Shown one piece after another: positions 34,985 through 43,698 of a stretch of DNA of 64,000 nt. Origin of the DNA: UBA6168 sp041741095 (GTDB lineage: Bacteria; Bacteroidota; Bacteroidia; Chitinophagales; Saprospiraceae); the NCBI GenBank assembly GCA_041741095.1, contig JBGSKQ010000099.1:50027-114026 (forward strand), given 5' to 3'. The translations under genes were made by a program, and so were the position numbers. How positions within the stretch are numbered: the first letter of the stretch is position 1; every line of letters starts with the position of its first letter. Under the pieces are notes generated by a model, which was not told where the DNA came from, made no database searches, and saw nothing but the letters and a program-made list of their open reading frames with translations.

Positions 34985-36127
34985 ATGAATAATCCAGCTA
35001 AAAAAAGCCGCCGGAATTTCTTCAAAACTGGCGCTACCCTCGGCGCTTCTATAGTGGCCGCACCAGCTTTCAGCAACTTTTCCATTTCGGAAAAACAAGC
35101 CCCAAAAGGGAACAACGGCCTGCCCAATTTCACCAAACGGCGCACACTGGGAAGCGGAAAGCACAGCCTCGAAGTATCGGCCCTGGGCCTCGGCTGCATG
35201 GGCATGAGTTACCATCGCAGCTTTGTGCCAGACCGCAACCAAATGATTGCCCTGCTTCGCAAGGCGGTGGAAATGGGCGTCACCTTGTTCGATACCGCCG
35301 AGGTTTACGGCCCGTTTGTCAATGAAGAATTGGTCGGGGAAGCGTTGGTGCCCCTGCGCAAGGACGTGCTCATCAGCAGCAAGTTCGGGTTCAATATCGA
35401 AAACGGGCAAATGGCGGGACTGAACAGCAAGCCCGACCATATCCGCAGCGTTGTGGAGCAATCCCTGAAGCGGTTGCGCACCGACCATATTGACCTGTTG
35501 TATCAACACCGGGTTGACCCCAACGTGCCCATCGAAGACGTGGCCGGGACGGTGAAAAACCTCATTGCCGAAGGCAAAGTCAGAAGATTTGGCCTGAGTG
35601 AAGCCAATAGCGAAAACATCCGAAAAGCCCATGCCGTGCAGCCCGTGACGGCGTTGCAAAGCGAATACTCGCTAATGTGGCGAAAGCCTGAAGAGGACGT
35701 GTTCAAGGTCTGCGAGGAACTGGGCATCGGCTTCGTACCGTACAGCCCGCTTTGCAGGGGCTACCTGTCTGGTCTTATCAATGAGCGGACGAAGTTCATC
35801 GCTGCCAACGACAATCGGGCGACGCTGCCCCGCTACACGCCAGAGGCAATCGTAGCAAACTGGAAAATGATTGACGTACTGACCGAGTTCGGGAACCATC
35901 GTGGCTACACCGCCGCACAGGTGGCATTGGCCTTTTTGATGGCGCAAAAACCGTGGATTGTCCCAATTCCCGGCACGACCAAACAGGCACATTTGCAGGA
36001 AAACCTTTGGTCGGCGGATATTGAATTCACGGCGGACGAATTGAAAGAATTGACGGAAGCCGTCTCCAAAATCACGGTGGTGGGCGACCGCTATACCGGG
36101 CAGTCGGCGCAGCAGGTGCGGAACTAA
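34985..36127 (+). CDS. Tat-exported aldo/keto reductase
   Basis: The start at ATG 34985 gives 380 residues and begins MNNPAKKSRRNFFKTG, a twin-arginine signal that the tandem paralogue lacks. From residue about 55 it is an aldo/keto reductase of the AKR13-like branch: SALGLGCMGMSYHRS, FDTAEVYGPF (catalytic Asp and Tyr), SSKFGF (Lys), LLYQHRVDPN (His) and the NADPH-binding tail IPGTTKQAHLQENL. All four catalytic residues are present. Tat export suits a protein that folds with NADPH in the cytoplasm, although a periplasmic NADPH-type reductase is unusual. It lies just after operator copy 2 and before a long palindrome. The substrate is probably an aldehyde or ketone. Confidence 0.9.
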   Translation: MNNPAKKSRRNFFKTGATLGASIVAAPAFSNFSISEKQAPKGNNGLPNFTKRRTLGSGKHSLEVSALGLGCMGMSYHRSFVPDRNQMIALLRKAVEMGVTLFDTAEVYGPFVNEELVGEALVPLRKDVLISSKFGFNIENGQMAGLNSKPDHIRSVVEQSLKRLRTDHIDLLYQHRVDPNVPIEDVAGTVKNLIAEGKVRRFGLSEANSENIRKAHAVQPVTALQSEYSLMWRKPEEDVFKVCEELGIGFVPYSPLCRGYLSGLINERTKFIAANDNRATLPRYTPEAIVANWKMIDVLTEFGNHRGYTAAQVALAFLMAQKPWIVPIPGTTKQAHLQENLWSADIEFTADELKELTEAVSKITVVGDRYTGQSAQQVRN

Positions 36128-36141
36128 AATCTCAATGTAAA

Positions 36142-36215
36142 AAACACGGAGGCACGAAGACACAGAGGGCCACTATACTATTCCTGTTTCTCTGTGTCTT
36201 TGTGCCTCCGTGTTT
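36142..36215. repeat. Palindrome of CACNGAGG-type words (26-bp arms, 22-nt loop)
   Basis: The arms at 36142-36167 and 36190-36215 pair at 25 of 26 positions plus one G-T wobble. The left arm is three 8-base words (CACGGAGG, CACGAAGA, CACAGAGG). It lies between the two aldo/keto reductase genes and ends in an A run, so it could act as a processing or attenuating hairpin. Confidence 0.88.
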
Positions 36216-36228
36216 AAAAAAAAGTACC

Positions 36229-37215
36229 ATGAAGAATCGCAAACTGGGCAGCCTCGAAGTCTCCGAAATCGGACTCGGTTGCATGGGCATGAGCTTCGGC
36301 TACGGCCCTCCGGCGGACAAGCAGGAGATGATTAAACTCATGCACGCCGCCGTGGAGCAGGGCGTCACTTTCTTTGATACGGCTGAAGTTTACGGGCCAT
36401 TCACCAACGAAGAGCTCGTAGGGGAAGCCCTTGCGGCTTCCCACGCCCAAGGGCAGGTGGTAATTGCCACCAAATTCGGCTTCAATTTCGTGGACGGTAA
36501 AATGGCGGGCGTGAACAGCCGCCCCGATAATATCCGCAAAGTGGCCGAAGCCTCGCTCCAACGCCTACAGGTGGACGTGCTCGACCTCTTTTACCAGCAT
36601 CGAGTTGACCCCAATGTGCCCATCGAAGACGTGGCTGGAACGGTGCGGGACCTCATTGCCGAAGGCAAAGTGAAACATTTTGGCCTATCGGAAGCTGGCG
36701 CAAGCACCATCCGCCGGGCACACGCCGTGCAGCCCGTGGCTGCTTTGCAAAGCGAATACTCGCTCTGGACGAGGCAGCACGAACAGGAAATCATCCCGAC
36801 GATTGAGGAATTGGGCATCGGCTTGGTGGCATTCAGTCCACTGGGCAAGGGCTTTTTGGCAGGAAAAATTGACGAGCAAACCAAATTTGCCGAAGGCGAT
36901 ATTCGAAACATCCTGCCCCGCTACACGGAGGAGGCCCGTGCCGCCAACAAGGCGTTACTGGATTTGGTGAACCAATTTGCGGCGCAAAAAAACGCTACGC
37001 CCGCACAGGTCGCCCTGGCTTGGGTGCTGGCGCAAAAACCGTGGATTGTGCCCATTCCCGGCACCACGAAACTGCACCGATTGACGGAGAACAACGGCGC
37101 TGCGGCGATTGAAATGACGGCTGCGGAATTGCAGGAAATGGCAACAGCTTCAGCGGAAATCGAGGTGATGGGCACGAGATATACGGCGGAGATGGAGGCG
37201 AGTACGGGGTTGTGA
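36229..37215 (+). CDS. Aldo/keto reductase (cytoplasmic paralogue)
   Basis: The start at ATG 36229 is chosen because the upstream in-frame codons fall inside the palindrome. The 328-residue protein is closely related to the preceding Tat-exported enzyme but has no signal. GLGCMGMSFGYG opens the barrel. FDTAEVYGPF, ATKFGF and LFYQHRVDPN hold the Asp, Tyr, Lys and His of the catalytic tetrad. WIVPIPGTTKLHRLTEN is the NADPH-phosphate region. The length is standard for AKR13 proteins. The two genes are separated only by a 100-base palindrome-bearing spacer and may be cotranscribed. A 27-base segment resembling its 3' end recurs at 56041. Confidence 0.92.
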   Translation: MKNRKLGSLEVSEIGLGCMGMSFGYGPPADKQEMIKLMHAAVEQGVTFFDTAEVYGPFTNEELVGEALAASHAQGQVVIATKFGFNFVDGKMAGVNSRPDNIRKVAEASLQRLQVDVLDLFYQHRVDPNVPIEDVAGTVRDLIAEGKVKHFGLSEAGASTIRRAHAVQPVAALQSEYSLWTRQHEQEIIPTIEELGIGLVAFSPLGKGFLAGKIDEQTKFAEGDIRNILPRYTEEARAANKALLDLVNQFAAQKNATPAQVALAWVLAQKPWIVPIPGTTKLHRLTENNGAAAIEMTAAELQEMATASAEIEVMGTRYTAEMEASTGL

Positions 37216-37222
37216 GGCGTCC

Positions 37223-37648
37223 TTAACCTGGCGGGTGAACGCCGAATGATGCCACGGCTTTTCGGTAGGCGACCAACTTTGGCCGATTGAGTTGCAGTTC
37301 ATCAACCGTTACCCTGCCAATGGCGCTGATACCGAGTATCAATGTCAAATCTTCGCTCCATGCGAAATGCTCATTCCAATCCAGCAGCCGTGGATTGAAG
37401 ATGTTCACCCAAGTGGCTGATACGGCATCGAAAACGCTTAACTTGTTGGATTTAAGTCTGTTGCAAAGGAAGCAAGCATAGGCGAGGTTAACCAGCGCAT
37501 CGGTGCCACCGAGCGGTTCGGGGATGATATGGTCAAGCGTGAAATAATTGGGCGAGAAGGTATCCAAGCTTTTGCAATACTCACAGCATTGCTTGGCCCT
37601 TACGGCCACTTGCTGACGGGTATCGGGAAGGCTCGAAAACTTAGGCAT
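37223..37648 (-). CDS. HNH endonuclease
   Basis: The 141-residue protein contains the zinc-stabilised HNH core: CCEYC near residue 19, TLDHIIPEPLGG with the catalytic His, then NLAYACFLCNRLK carrying the Asn and second Cys pair. This is the HNH_5-type family widespread in bacteria as small single-domain nucleases. Its start overlaps the 3' end of the upstream 127-residue gene by 8 bases, so the two form a translationally coupled pair. Such pairs recur in Bacteroidota and cyanobacteria; whether they act in defence or as a selfish element is not known. It is convergent with the aldo/keto reductase, with a 7-base gap. Confidence 0.88.
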   Translation of the reverse strand: MPKFSSLPDTRQQVAVRAKQCCEYCKSLDTFSPNYFTLDHIIPEPLGGTDALVNLAYACFLCNRLKSNKLSVFDAVSATWVNIFNPRLLDWNEHFAWSEDLTLILGISAIGRVTVDELQLNRPKLVAYRKAVASFGVHPPG

Positions 37649-38024
37649 TGGAGGCGGCTGGGCTATTTAGGTTGAATTGCGCAGCAAGCACTTCGATGTT
37701 TACCTGACGGATGGCAGCCAAAGCAGCAAGGGATTTCACCCTTTCCAAATAATACCCTTCATACTCGGCAGCCAAGGCGAGGGATTCCGTTTCTTCTTCA
37801 TTGTTCAATTGTCCGTTTTCAAGCTTCCAGTCCAAGTATTGCAAGCGTTCCCATTTCTCTATTGAGAATTTTTGGTTGATTTTTTCAACCAGACTTGCTT
37901 CCTTGGCAGGCAATATTTTCTGCCCCTTCCGTTTTGCCCGCAAAAGGGATAGTTCCCGGAAAAGCTGCTCAAACGCCCCCATGTCCAATTTGGCCGCATT
38001 GGCCACAAAATCTGAAATCGTCAT
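37641..38024 (-). CDS. Hypothetical protein coupled to the HNH endonuclease
   Basis: The protein is 127 residues and predicted mostly helical, with basic and acidic patches (LSLLRAKRKGQKILPAKEAS, then NNEEETESLALAAEYEGYYL). No signal peptide, membrane segment or catalytic motif is seen. I do not recognise a family. It overlaps the nuclease start by 8 bases, an arrangement that often joins a nuclease with its partner or inhibitor. A role as a specificity or antitoxin-like partner is possible but unsupported by motif. Confidence 0.7.
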   Translation of the reverse strand: MTISDFVANAAKLDMGAFEQLFRELSLLRAKRKGQKILPAKEASLVEKINQKFSIEKWERLQYLDWKLENGQLNNEEETESLALAAEYEGYYLERVKSLAALAAIRQVNIEVLAAQFNLNSPAASNA

Positions 38025-38151
38025 CTGTATTCTTTTTTTGGCTCGCTTACAAAGATGAACCTTATTTGGGAATTTCAGAGGAGTGGAATTGTTTTTTTGA
38101 AAATGACCGGGGCGAATACTCGGGGTTATTAGTCCCCTTGTAATTTATTCG

Positions 38152-38748
38152 CTAACTAAACATATACACCAACCTCGCCGCCAAAGTCCAGTCCAAGCCA
38201 TTGACCGAGATGGGCAGCGATGCCTTGAGGTTCAGCCCAAGGCGTTTTGACAATTGGTAGGAAGTTGCGGCTTGCAAGTGCCATTGGTCTCGGTCGCCAT
38301 AGATGACTTGGTCGCTGACGTCCGTTTTCTCGATGTCTTTGACTTTGTAGCCGAGCAACCTCGTATAGGCCGTGCCGATGCTCAGGTTCAGGTCGTAGTA
38401 GCTGTCCCGTTGGAACACGCCAATCAGCCAATCAATATGGATGGGGATTTCGAGGTGGTTCAGCCGCACGGGGCCGTATTCAAGGGGCGGGTAATATTCC
38501 GGGATGATGTACTCGCCATTCTGGCTATACAGCAGTTCGACGCCCAATTGTGCATGTTTGGACAGCCTCGCCGTGCCGATCAGTCCGGTGTTCAGTCCAA
38601 AATAGTCGGTCACGCCGTCGCCTTCCAGTTCCGAAAAGTTCAGGCCAGCGACCACGCCCGCATGAAAGCGGGAATCTTGGGCAAACAGGTGAAAACTGGA
38701 AAGGACGAGCAAGAGCAACAGGGCAAAACGGGCAGCATTGTTTTTCAT
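38152..38748 (-). CDS. Outer-membrane beta-barrel protein (PorT-like)
   Basis: The start at 38748 places a signal peptide (ALLLLLVLSSFHLFA) at the N-terminus and gives 198 residues; the longer frame to 38862 adds sequence with no signal character. FHAGVVAGLNFSELEGDG is the first-strand signature of the OMP_b-brl_2/PorT-like family. LGVELLYSQNGEY, LEIPIHIDWLIG and LNLSIGTAYTRLLGYKV are amphipathic strands. The chain ends ARLVYMFS, close to the aromatic C-terminus read by the BAM complex. It lies downstream of the alpha/beta hydrolase gene in the same direction (80-base gap). The function beyond a barrel is unknown. Confidence 0.8.
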   Translation of the reverse strand: MKNNAARFALLLLLVLSSFHLFAQDSRFHAGVVAGLNFSELEGDGVTDYFGLNTGLIGTARLSKHAQLGVELLYSQNGEYIIPEYYPPLEYGPVRLNHLEIPIHIDWLIGVFQRDSYYDLNLSIGTAYTRLLGYKVKDIEKTDVSDQVIYGDRDQWHLQAATSYQLSKRLGLNLKASLPISVNGLDWTLAARLVYMFS

Positions 38749-38828
38749 CGTGCGGGTTGGATTTGGTTGAGAATGCGGATAGAACCGCTGTGGGTGGGGG
38801 ATATTTCTGCCGATTTGGAATTTAACCA

Positions 38829-40340
38829 TCAACCCCTCAAAAATGGCGCAATGCTCGCCCAAACCGCCTGCCAGTTTTCCAAGAAAACCGTATGCGTGGT
38901 ATTGGGTATGATGCAGATTTGATGCCTCGGAATCATGCGAGCCGCATTGACGACGTGCTCGACCGAATTGCCTTGGTCACGGTCACCAGCCAGCACCAGC
39001 ACCGGGCATTTGATATTGCCCAATAAATCCTTGCCAACCGTTAAATGGTTATAACAATTACCAATTTGGGCAACCATTTCTTCCAATCTTTGGGGTTCAG
39101 GCATAAGTTCTAATTGCTGTTCCCAATAGGCTTTGTCCATTTCGACGGCTTGCTTTGCGGTAAAATTAAACTCCCTCAATCCGGGATATAATTCCCCTGC
39201 ACCCATCACCACCATTTTCTTTATCCTATTCGGAAACATGGCCCCCAATTTATAGGCGGTATAACCGCCATCACTGAACCCAAGCACCATCACGCTGTCC
39301 GTTGTTACGGCATTGATGACCGCCATTGCGTCATTTGCCCGTTGTTCGAGCGTGAGCGGTTCGGTGCCCAAGTTGGATTTGCCATGTCCCCGTGTGGAAA
39401 TGGCGATGACTTGAAAACCCTGCTGTAAACTATCAATAAATGCTGCGAATTCGACGGTTGAACCAAACAAGCCGCCGTGCAACAGCACGATGGGCCGTCC
39501 TTTGCCATATACTTCATAATATATTTTGGCGTCGTTTGCCTGCACATAATGGCCTGCTTTTTCATTGGCACCATAAGGGATTAAATTAACGTTATTGGGT
39601 GGCTGAAATGCCCGTATTAATTGGGTGTTTGGCGTGGCTGAATTAATATCTTCGGGAATAATTTTTAAATCTTTGAAATAACCAACAGTGCCAATATCCA
39701 CATACAGGGCGATGCTGCCGTGCTTGGATTTGGACAGCATTTTGTCCACCACGATGCTGGAATACTTTGCATCGTTGATGAACATCTCCGCCCTTTCGCC
39801 CGCCACTTCGATGCGCATGGTAATCCATTCGTTGATGTTGACGGGGGCGGCGGCCTCGTACTTGCCATTGGCTATGTTCCGCAGAGTCTGGAACTTATGG
39901 TCGGGATAGGCAAAATACTGCACCGTCCGGTTCCTGGCCAATTGGTTTTCCGACCTGCCCACCCTGGGCCGCAGATAAATGCTCTCAAATGCCTTGTCGT
40001 GCTCGTCTGCCCGGAAAGCAACGCCGATGAAGCCCTGCGAACCCTGAAATGGCGAGGGGTCTTGCAACTGGCTGTACATTTTCACCTCGAAGGTGCCGTC
40101 TTCAAAATCAAGGTTGGTCAGTTTGGCATAATGCGGCTCGTCAACGGTAGCCTCCAACCTGTTGGGGTCGAACGGTATGGCATTTAAGTCCCGCTCTATT
40201 TTCAGGACTTTTTCGCCTTGAAAATCAACGATGGAACCTGTTACGTTTTTCAGTTCAAAAGTCTGGTCGCCGAGGCTCAGTTTTTGCCCAAAAGCGGCAT
40301 TAACGCAAAGCGCCAGCACGAAAACCAAGGTGTTTTTCAT
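38829..40340 (-). CDS. Secreted LamG-like / alpha-beta hydrolase fusion
   Basis: The start at 40340 gives 503 residues with signal peptide TLVFVLALCVNAAFG. Residues 20-225 resemble a concanavalin-like (DUF1080/LamG) beta-sandwich: DFEDGTFEVKMYSQL, GFIGVAFRADEH, KHGSIALYVDIGTVGYFKDL. Residues 250-503 are an alpha/beta hydrolase: RPIVLLHGG (oxyanion), VLGFSDGGYTAYKLG (nucleophile Ser), LVLAGDRDQGNS (Asp) and NTTHTVFLEN (His), so the triad is complete. The esterase is probably periplasmic or at the surface, with a sugar-binding front domain. The combination is uncommon. A partial Crp-type gene lies just upstream and may have altered its regulation. Confidence 0.85.
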   Translation of the reverse strand: MKNTLVFVLALCVNAAFGQKLSLGDQTFELKNVTGSIVDFQGEKVLKIERDLNAIPFDPNRLEATVDEPHYAKLTNLDFEDGTFEVKMYSQLQDPSPFQGSQGFIGVAFRADEHDKAFESIYLRPRVGRSENQLARNRTVQYFAYPDHKFQTLRNIANGKYEAAAPVNINEWITMRIEVAGERAEMFINDAKYSSIVVDKMLSKSKHGSIALYVDIGTVGYFKDLKIIPEDINSATPNTQLIRAFQPPNNVNLIPYGANEKAGHYVQANDAKIYYEVYGKGRPIVLLHGGLFGSTVEFAAFIDSLQQGFQVIAISTRGHGKSNLGTEPLTLEQRANDAMAVINAVTTDSVMVLGFSDGGYTAYKLGAMFPNRIKKMVVMGAGELYPGLREFNFTAKQAVEMDKAYWEQQLELMPEPQRLEEMVAQIGNCYNHLTVGKDLLGNIKCPVLVLAGDRDQGNSVEHVVNAARMIPRHQICIIPNTTHTVFLENWQAVWASIAPFLRG

Positions 40341-40421
40341 TGTCTTTTTATTGGTGAAATTCAGGCGCAAAGTTGCAGCGGGTAGAGGGATTAGACCCTT
40401 AAACTATCTTAAGAAATCCGC

Positions 40422-40690
40422 TCAATGCCCCGCCAAATCCTTCCTGATTTTGCTCAAAAACTCCGGCGTGATGCCAAGGTAGGAAGCGATTTGCGTATTG
40501 GGCAGGCGGTTTGCCAAGTGCGGGTATTGTTCCAAAAAATGCAGGTAGCGCTGCTGGGCGGTGGAGCTGATGTTTTGCAGCACCCGGTTTTGCAATTCCA
40601 CGAATTTATTCTCGATGATGACCTTGAAAATGCAGTCGAGCTTTGGGATATTGGGGGTTAAAAAATCCAGGCGTTGCAGTTCAAATTGCT
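40422..40690 (-). pseudogene. Truncated Crp/Fnr-type regulator fragment (C-terminal half)
   Basis: This frame encodes IPKLDCIFKVIIENKFVEL and RLPNTQIASYLGITPEFLSK, matching the last about 85 residues of the complete Crp-type gene at 43699-44301. The DNA match runs over about 225 bases (40430-40654 against 43722-43946). No cyclic-nucleotide domain or start codon is attached; the frame runs into the P-ATPase gene. It is a duplicate relic bracketing the ATPase. Confidence 0.85.
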
Positions 40691-40696
40691 GCTTAC

Positions 40697-43435
40697 TCAC
40701 CGCTGACCATCCCCATCCCGCCGCCTCAACCATATTTTCTCTAATTCTATGACCAAAAATGTGGCAAGGCCCAACCCAACACAGAGCAATAGTTCTTCTT
40801 TTTGCAATGACACCACCTGGAAAAACCCTTCGAGGGACGGCAAGTAAACGACTATAAGCTGTAAGGCGATAGTGAACATCACAAGGCCCAGCAATACCGG
40901 ATTGGTGAACAAGCCCATGGTGAACAGCGACTCCTGCGAGGAACGGGAAGCCAGTGCCTGACCTATCTGCATAAAAGCCAGCGAGGTGAAGAAAATTGTC
41001 TGCCAGCGCCTGTCGCTGGCATTGGCGGGGTCGTAGTATAATAGCCCGGCGCCAAGCGCCACAAGCCCGATAAACAGGCCTACCCACACAACGTGGATGC
41101 CCATGCCACCACTGAAAATACCTTCCTGTGGGGAACGGGGCGGTTTCTTCATGGTGCCCTTTTCTGCTGGCTCCAGACCAAGGCCCAGGCCGAGCAGCCC
41201 ATCGGTGAGGAGGTTCAGCCAAAGCAACTGGAGCGGGAGCAATGCAACGGGAATGCCGGCCAAAGGCGCCAAGAGCATCACCACCACTTTACCGATATTG
41301 CCTGCAATGGAGAACTTGACAAAACGGCGGATATTGTCGTAGATGGAACGCCCCTCCTCCACGGCAGCCACGATGGTGGCGAAATTATCGTCGAGCAGAA
41401 CCATGTCAGCCGCTTCCTTCGACACGTCGGTGCCGGTGACGCCCATGGCGATGCCAATATCCGATTTGCGAAGGGCGGGCGAATCGTTGACACCATCCCC
41501 AGTCATGGCCACCACCTGCCCCTGTGCCTGCAAGGCCTCCACGATGAGCAGTTTGTGTTCTGGCGTCACCCGTGCATAGACGGAAACCTCCCGCACCACG
41601 GCAGCCAGTTCTTCCGGTGTCATTTGGTTGAGGTCGTTCCCGGTCTTTACCCGGAAATTGTCGGTGATGCCGAGGTCGTGGGCGATGAACCGGGCCGTGA
41701 GGGGGTGGTCGCCGGTAATCATAACTGGCCGGATACCTGCGGTTTTGCAGGTGGCCACCGCTTTTTTCACTTCGTGCCGGGGTGGGTCTATCATGCCCGT
41801 AAGGCCGATGAAAACCAGGTCAGTTTCCTGGGGCGTGGTATCGTCCTGCCAGCGAAGGGCCATGCCCAAGACCCTCATGCCATTTTTGGCCATTTTTTCA
41901 TTGGCGGCCTCAATGCGTTGGAGCCAGTGCTCGTCCATTCCTATGGCCGCACCATTGAGCCAGATGCGGTTGCAAAGGGGCAGTAGCCCATCCACGGCCC
42001 CTTTCGTAAAGGCCACAAAACGGCTGGGGGAGTTCGCCAGCGCCCGGACTGACGGCGGCAAGACCGCTGGTGATTTGGAAAGTTGGTGAACTGTCGTCAT
42101 CCGTTTCCTGACGGCGTCAAAGGGCAGCTCACCGACCCTTGGCATGGCGGTTTCGAGTTCGCTTTTTTGAAGGTGAACCAGTGAGGCAGCCACCAGCAAT
42201 GCCCCTTCGGTGGGGTCGCCAAGGGGCAGGTATCGGCCAGTTTCCGGGTCGGGCTGGAGAGAGGCATCGTTGCACAAGGCACCGGCGGCCATGGTCAGCC
42301 CGATTTCCACGGGTTGGGTCTCCAGGAACTCGCTGGTGAGGTTCGGCACGATTGGTTCCGAGTTGTCCAAATCCTGTAGGGCCAGGTGCTGCCCTGCCAC
42401 GTCAATGATGGTCACGGTCATGCGGTTTTCCGTGAGGGTGCCGGTCTTGTCAGAACAGATGGTGGTCACCGAACCCAAGGTCTCCACGGCGGGCAATTTG
42501 CGAATGAGGGCACGGCGGCGGAACATGCGTTGGGCACCCAACGCCAAGGTGACCGTGACCACGGCTGGCAAGCCTTCGGGCACCACGGCTACTGCGACGG
42601 AAACAGCGGTAAGGAACATTTCATCGAGAGCCTCGCCCTTCAGCAGTCCAATTAGCGTGACCAACCCGGCCACCACGACGCCCCCGACCGCTAATTGAAT
42701 GCCCACTTTTTCGAGCCGCTGCTGGAGCGGGGTCATCCCGGTCTTCACGGTTTGCAGCAGTGTGGCTATCTTGCCCAACTCCGTCGCCATGCCTGTGCCT
42801 ACGACCACTGCCGTGCCCCTGCCATACGTCACCACCGTGCCGAGGTAGGCCATGTTGCGGCGGTCGCCGAGCGGTACGTTTGCCTCCGGCAATACCGTAT
42901 GCTGCTTTTCCACCGGCTCCGACTCGCCCGTAAGAGCTGCCTCCTGGATGCGCAGGTTCACGCTCTCCACGATGCGCAAATCCGCAGGGACAGCATTGCC
43001 TTCCTCCAACATCAGCACATCGCCGGGCACCAGTTCCTTGGCCGACAACTCCTGTAACTTTCCATTGCGGCGCACCCGTACCAAAGGAACCGACAAGCGT
43101 TTGAGGGCAGCCATCGCCCGTTCCGCCCGGTACTCCTGCACGAACCCAAGCAGTGCAAAAAGCACGACGATAGATGCAATGGCCACCGTTTCGGTGACCT
43201 TGCCCAAAAGGCCCGAAATGACGGCAGCCGCAATGAGTATCAGCACCATTGTATTGGTGAATTGGGAAACCAGCAACTTTATCGGTGAAGTGCCTCCCCT
43301 TTCCTGCAACTCGTTCGGCCCATATTGTGCTTTGCGGGCCAATGCGTCCGCCGTGCCCAACCCTTCCGCCAGGGTGGTTTTTAGCGTCGGCTCCAGTGCC
43401 GATACCTCTATCACATGCCAATCTTGCTCGTTCAT
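40697..43435 (-). CDS. P2A-type calcium-transporting P-type ATPase
   Basis: The start at 43435 (MNEQDW) gives 912 residues; a start 8 codons earlier is possible. All P-type landmarks are present: VPGDVLMLEEGNAVPADL (A domain), ALTGESEPVEK, CSDKTGTLTENRMTV with the phosphorylated Asp near residue 330, GLTGMIDPPRHEVKKA, and TGDGVNDSPALRKSDIGIAM near 645. Ten membrane segments fit the P2A SERCA/PMCA-like group, and VVPEGLPAVVTVTLALG carries the Pro-Glu ion site of M4. It exports Ca2+ (or Mn2+) from the cytoplasm. There is no N-terminal metal-binding domain. The gene is flanked by a complete crp-type gene upstream and by a partial copy of it downstream. Confidence 0.92.
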   Translation of the reverse strand: MNEQDWHVIEVSALEPTLKTTLAEGLGTADALARKAQYGPNELQERGGTSPIKLLVSQFTNTMVLILIAAAVISGLLGKVTETVAIASIVVLFALLGFVQEYRAERAMAALKRLSVPLVRVRRNGKLQELSAKELVPGDVLMLEEGNAVPADLRIVESVNLRIQEAALTGESEPVEKQHTVLPEANVPLGDRRNMAYLGTVVTYGRGTAVVVGTGMATELGKIATLLQTVKTGMTPLQQRLEKVGIQLAVGGVVVAGLVTLIGLLKGEALDEMFLTAVSVAVAVVPEGLPAVVTVTLALGAQRMFRRRALIRKLPAVETLGSVTTICSDKTGTLTENRMTVTIIDVAGQHLALQDLDNSEPIVPNLTSEFLETQPVEIGLTMAAGALCNDASLQPDPETGRYLPLGDPTEGALLVAASLVHLQKSELETAMPRVGELPFDAVRKRMTTVHQLSKSPAVLPPSVRALANSPSRFVAFTKGAVDGLLPLCNRIWLNGAAIGMDEHWLQRIEAANEKMAKNGMRVLGMALRWQDDTTPQETDLVFIGLTGMIDPPRHEVKKAVATCKTAGIRPVMITGDHPLTARFIAHDLGITDNFRVKTGNDLNQMTPEELAAVVREVSVYARVTPEHKLLIVEALQAQGQVVAMTGDGVNDSPALRKSDIGIAMGVTGTDVSKEAADMVLLDDNFATIVAAVEEGRSIYDNIRRFVKFSIAGNIGKVVVMLLAPLAGIPVALLPLQLLWLNLLTDGLLGLGLGLEPAEKGTMKKPPRSPQEGIFSGGMGIHVVWVGLFIGLVALGAGLLYYDPANASDRRWQTIFFTSLAFMQIGQALASRSSQESLFTMGLFTNPVLLGLVMFTIALQLIVVYLPSLEGFFQVVSLQKEELLLCVGLGLATFLVIELEKIWLRRRDGDGQR

Positions 43436-43573
43436 GCCAGTGCATTTTGTTCTTTGCAAACTGCCTGTTTAGCCATGCATGGTAAATGGCTGTTTGCAGT
43501 GCAAAAAAAGGAAAATTGTGCAAATTTGTAAATAGGGTAATGGGGGAGTAATAAATGTCATCCAGTTAGGGTA

Positions 43574-43606
43574 AAAAAATTCCCGGCAGTATCCATCATG
43601 CCGGGA
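43574..43606 (-). terminator. Rho-independent terminator downstream of the Crp-type gene
   Basis: TCCCGGCA (43581-43588) and TGCCGGGA (43599-43606) pair perfectly. On the - strand they are followed by a run of seven T (43574-43580). It ends the transcript of the regulator gene at 43699-44301 before the P-ATPase. Confidence 0.75.
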
Positions 43607-43698
43607 TTAAGCGACTTATTTATTAGGACGGCAATATCTAAGGTGACGCGCTACTTGGCTATGGCTATTCTTTCAGCTTTGCTTCAGGTGCAGCATAG

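Noticed and set aside
43455..43510. Dyad with AGCCAT and ATGGCT near the P-ATPase start
   Set aside because: Arms are short and imperfect; not strong enough to call an operator.
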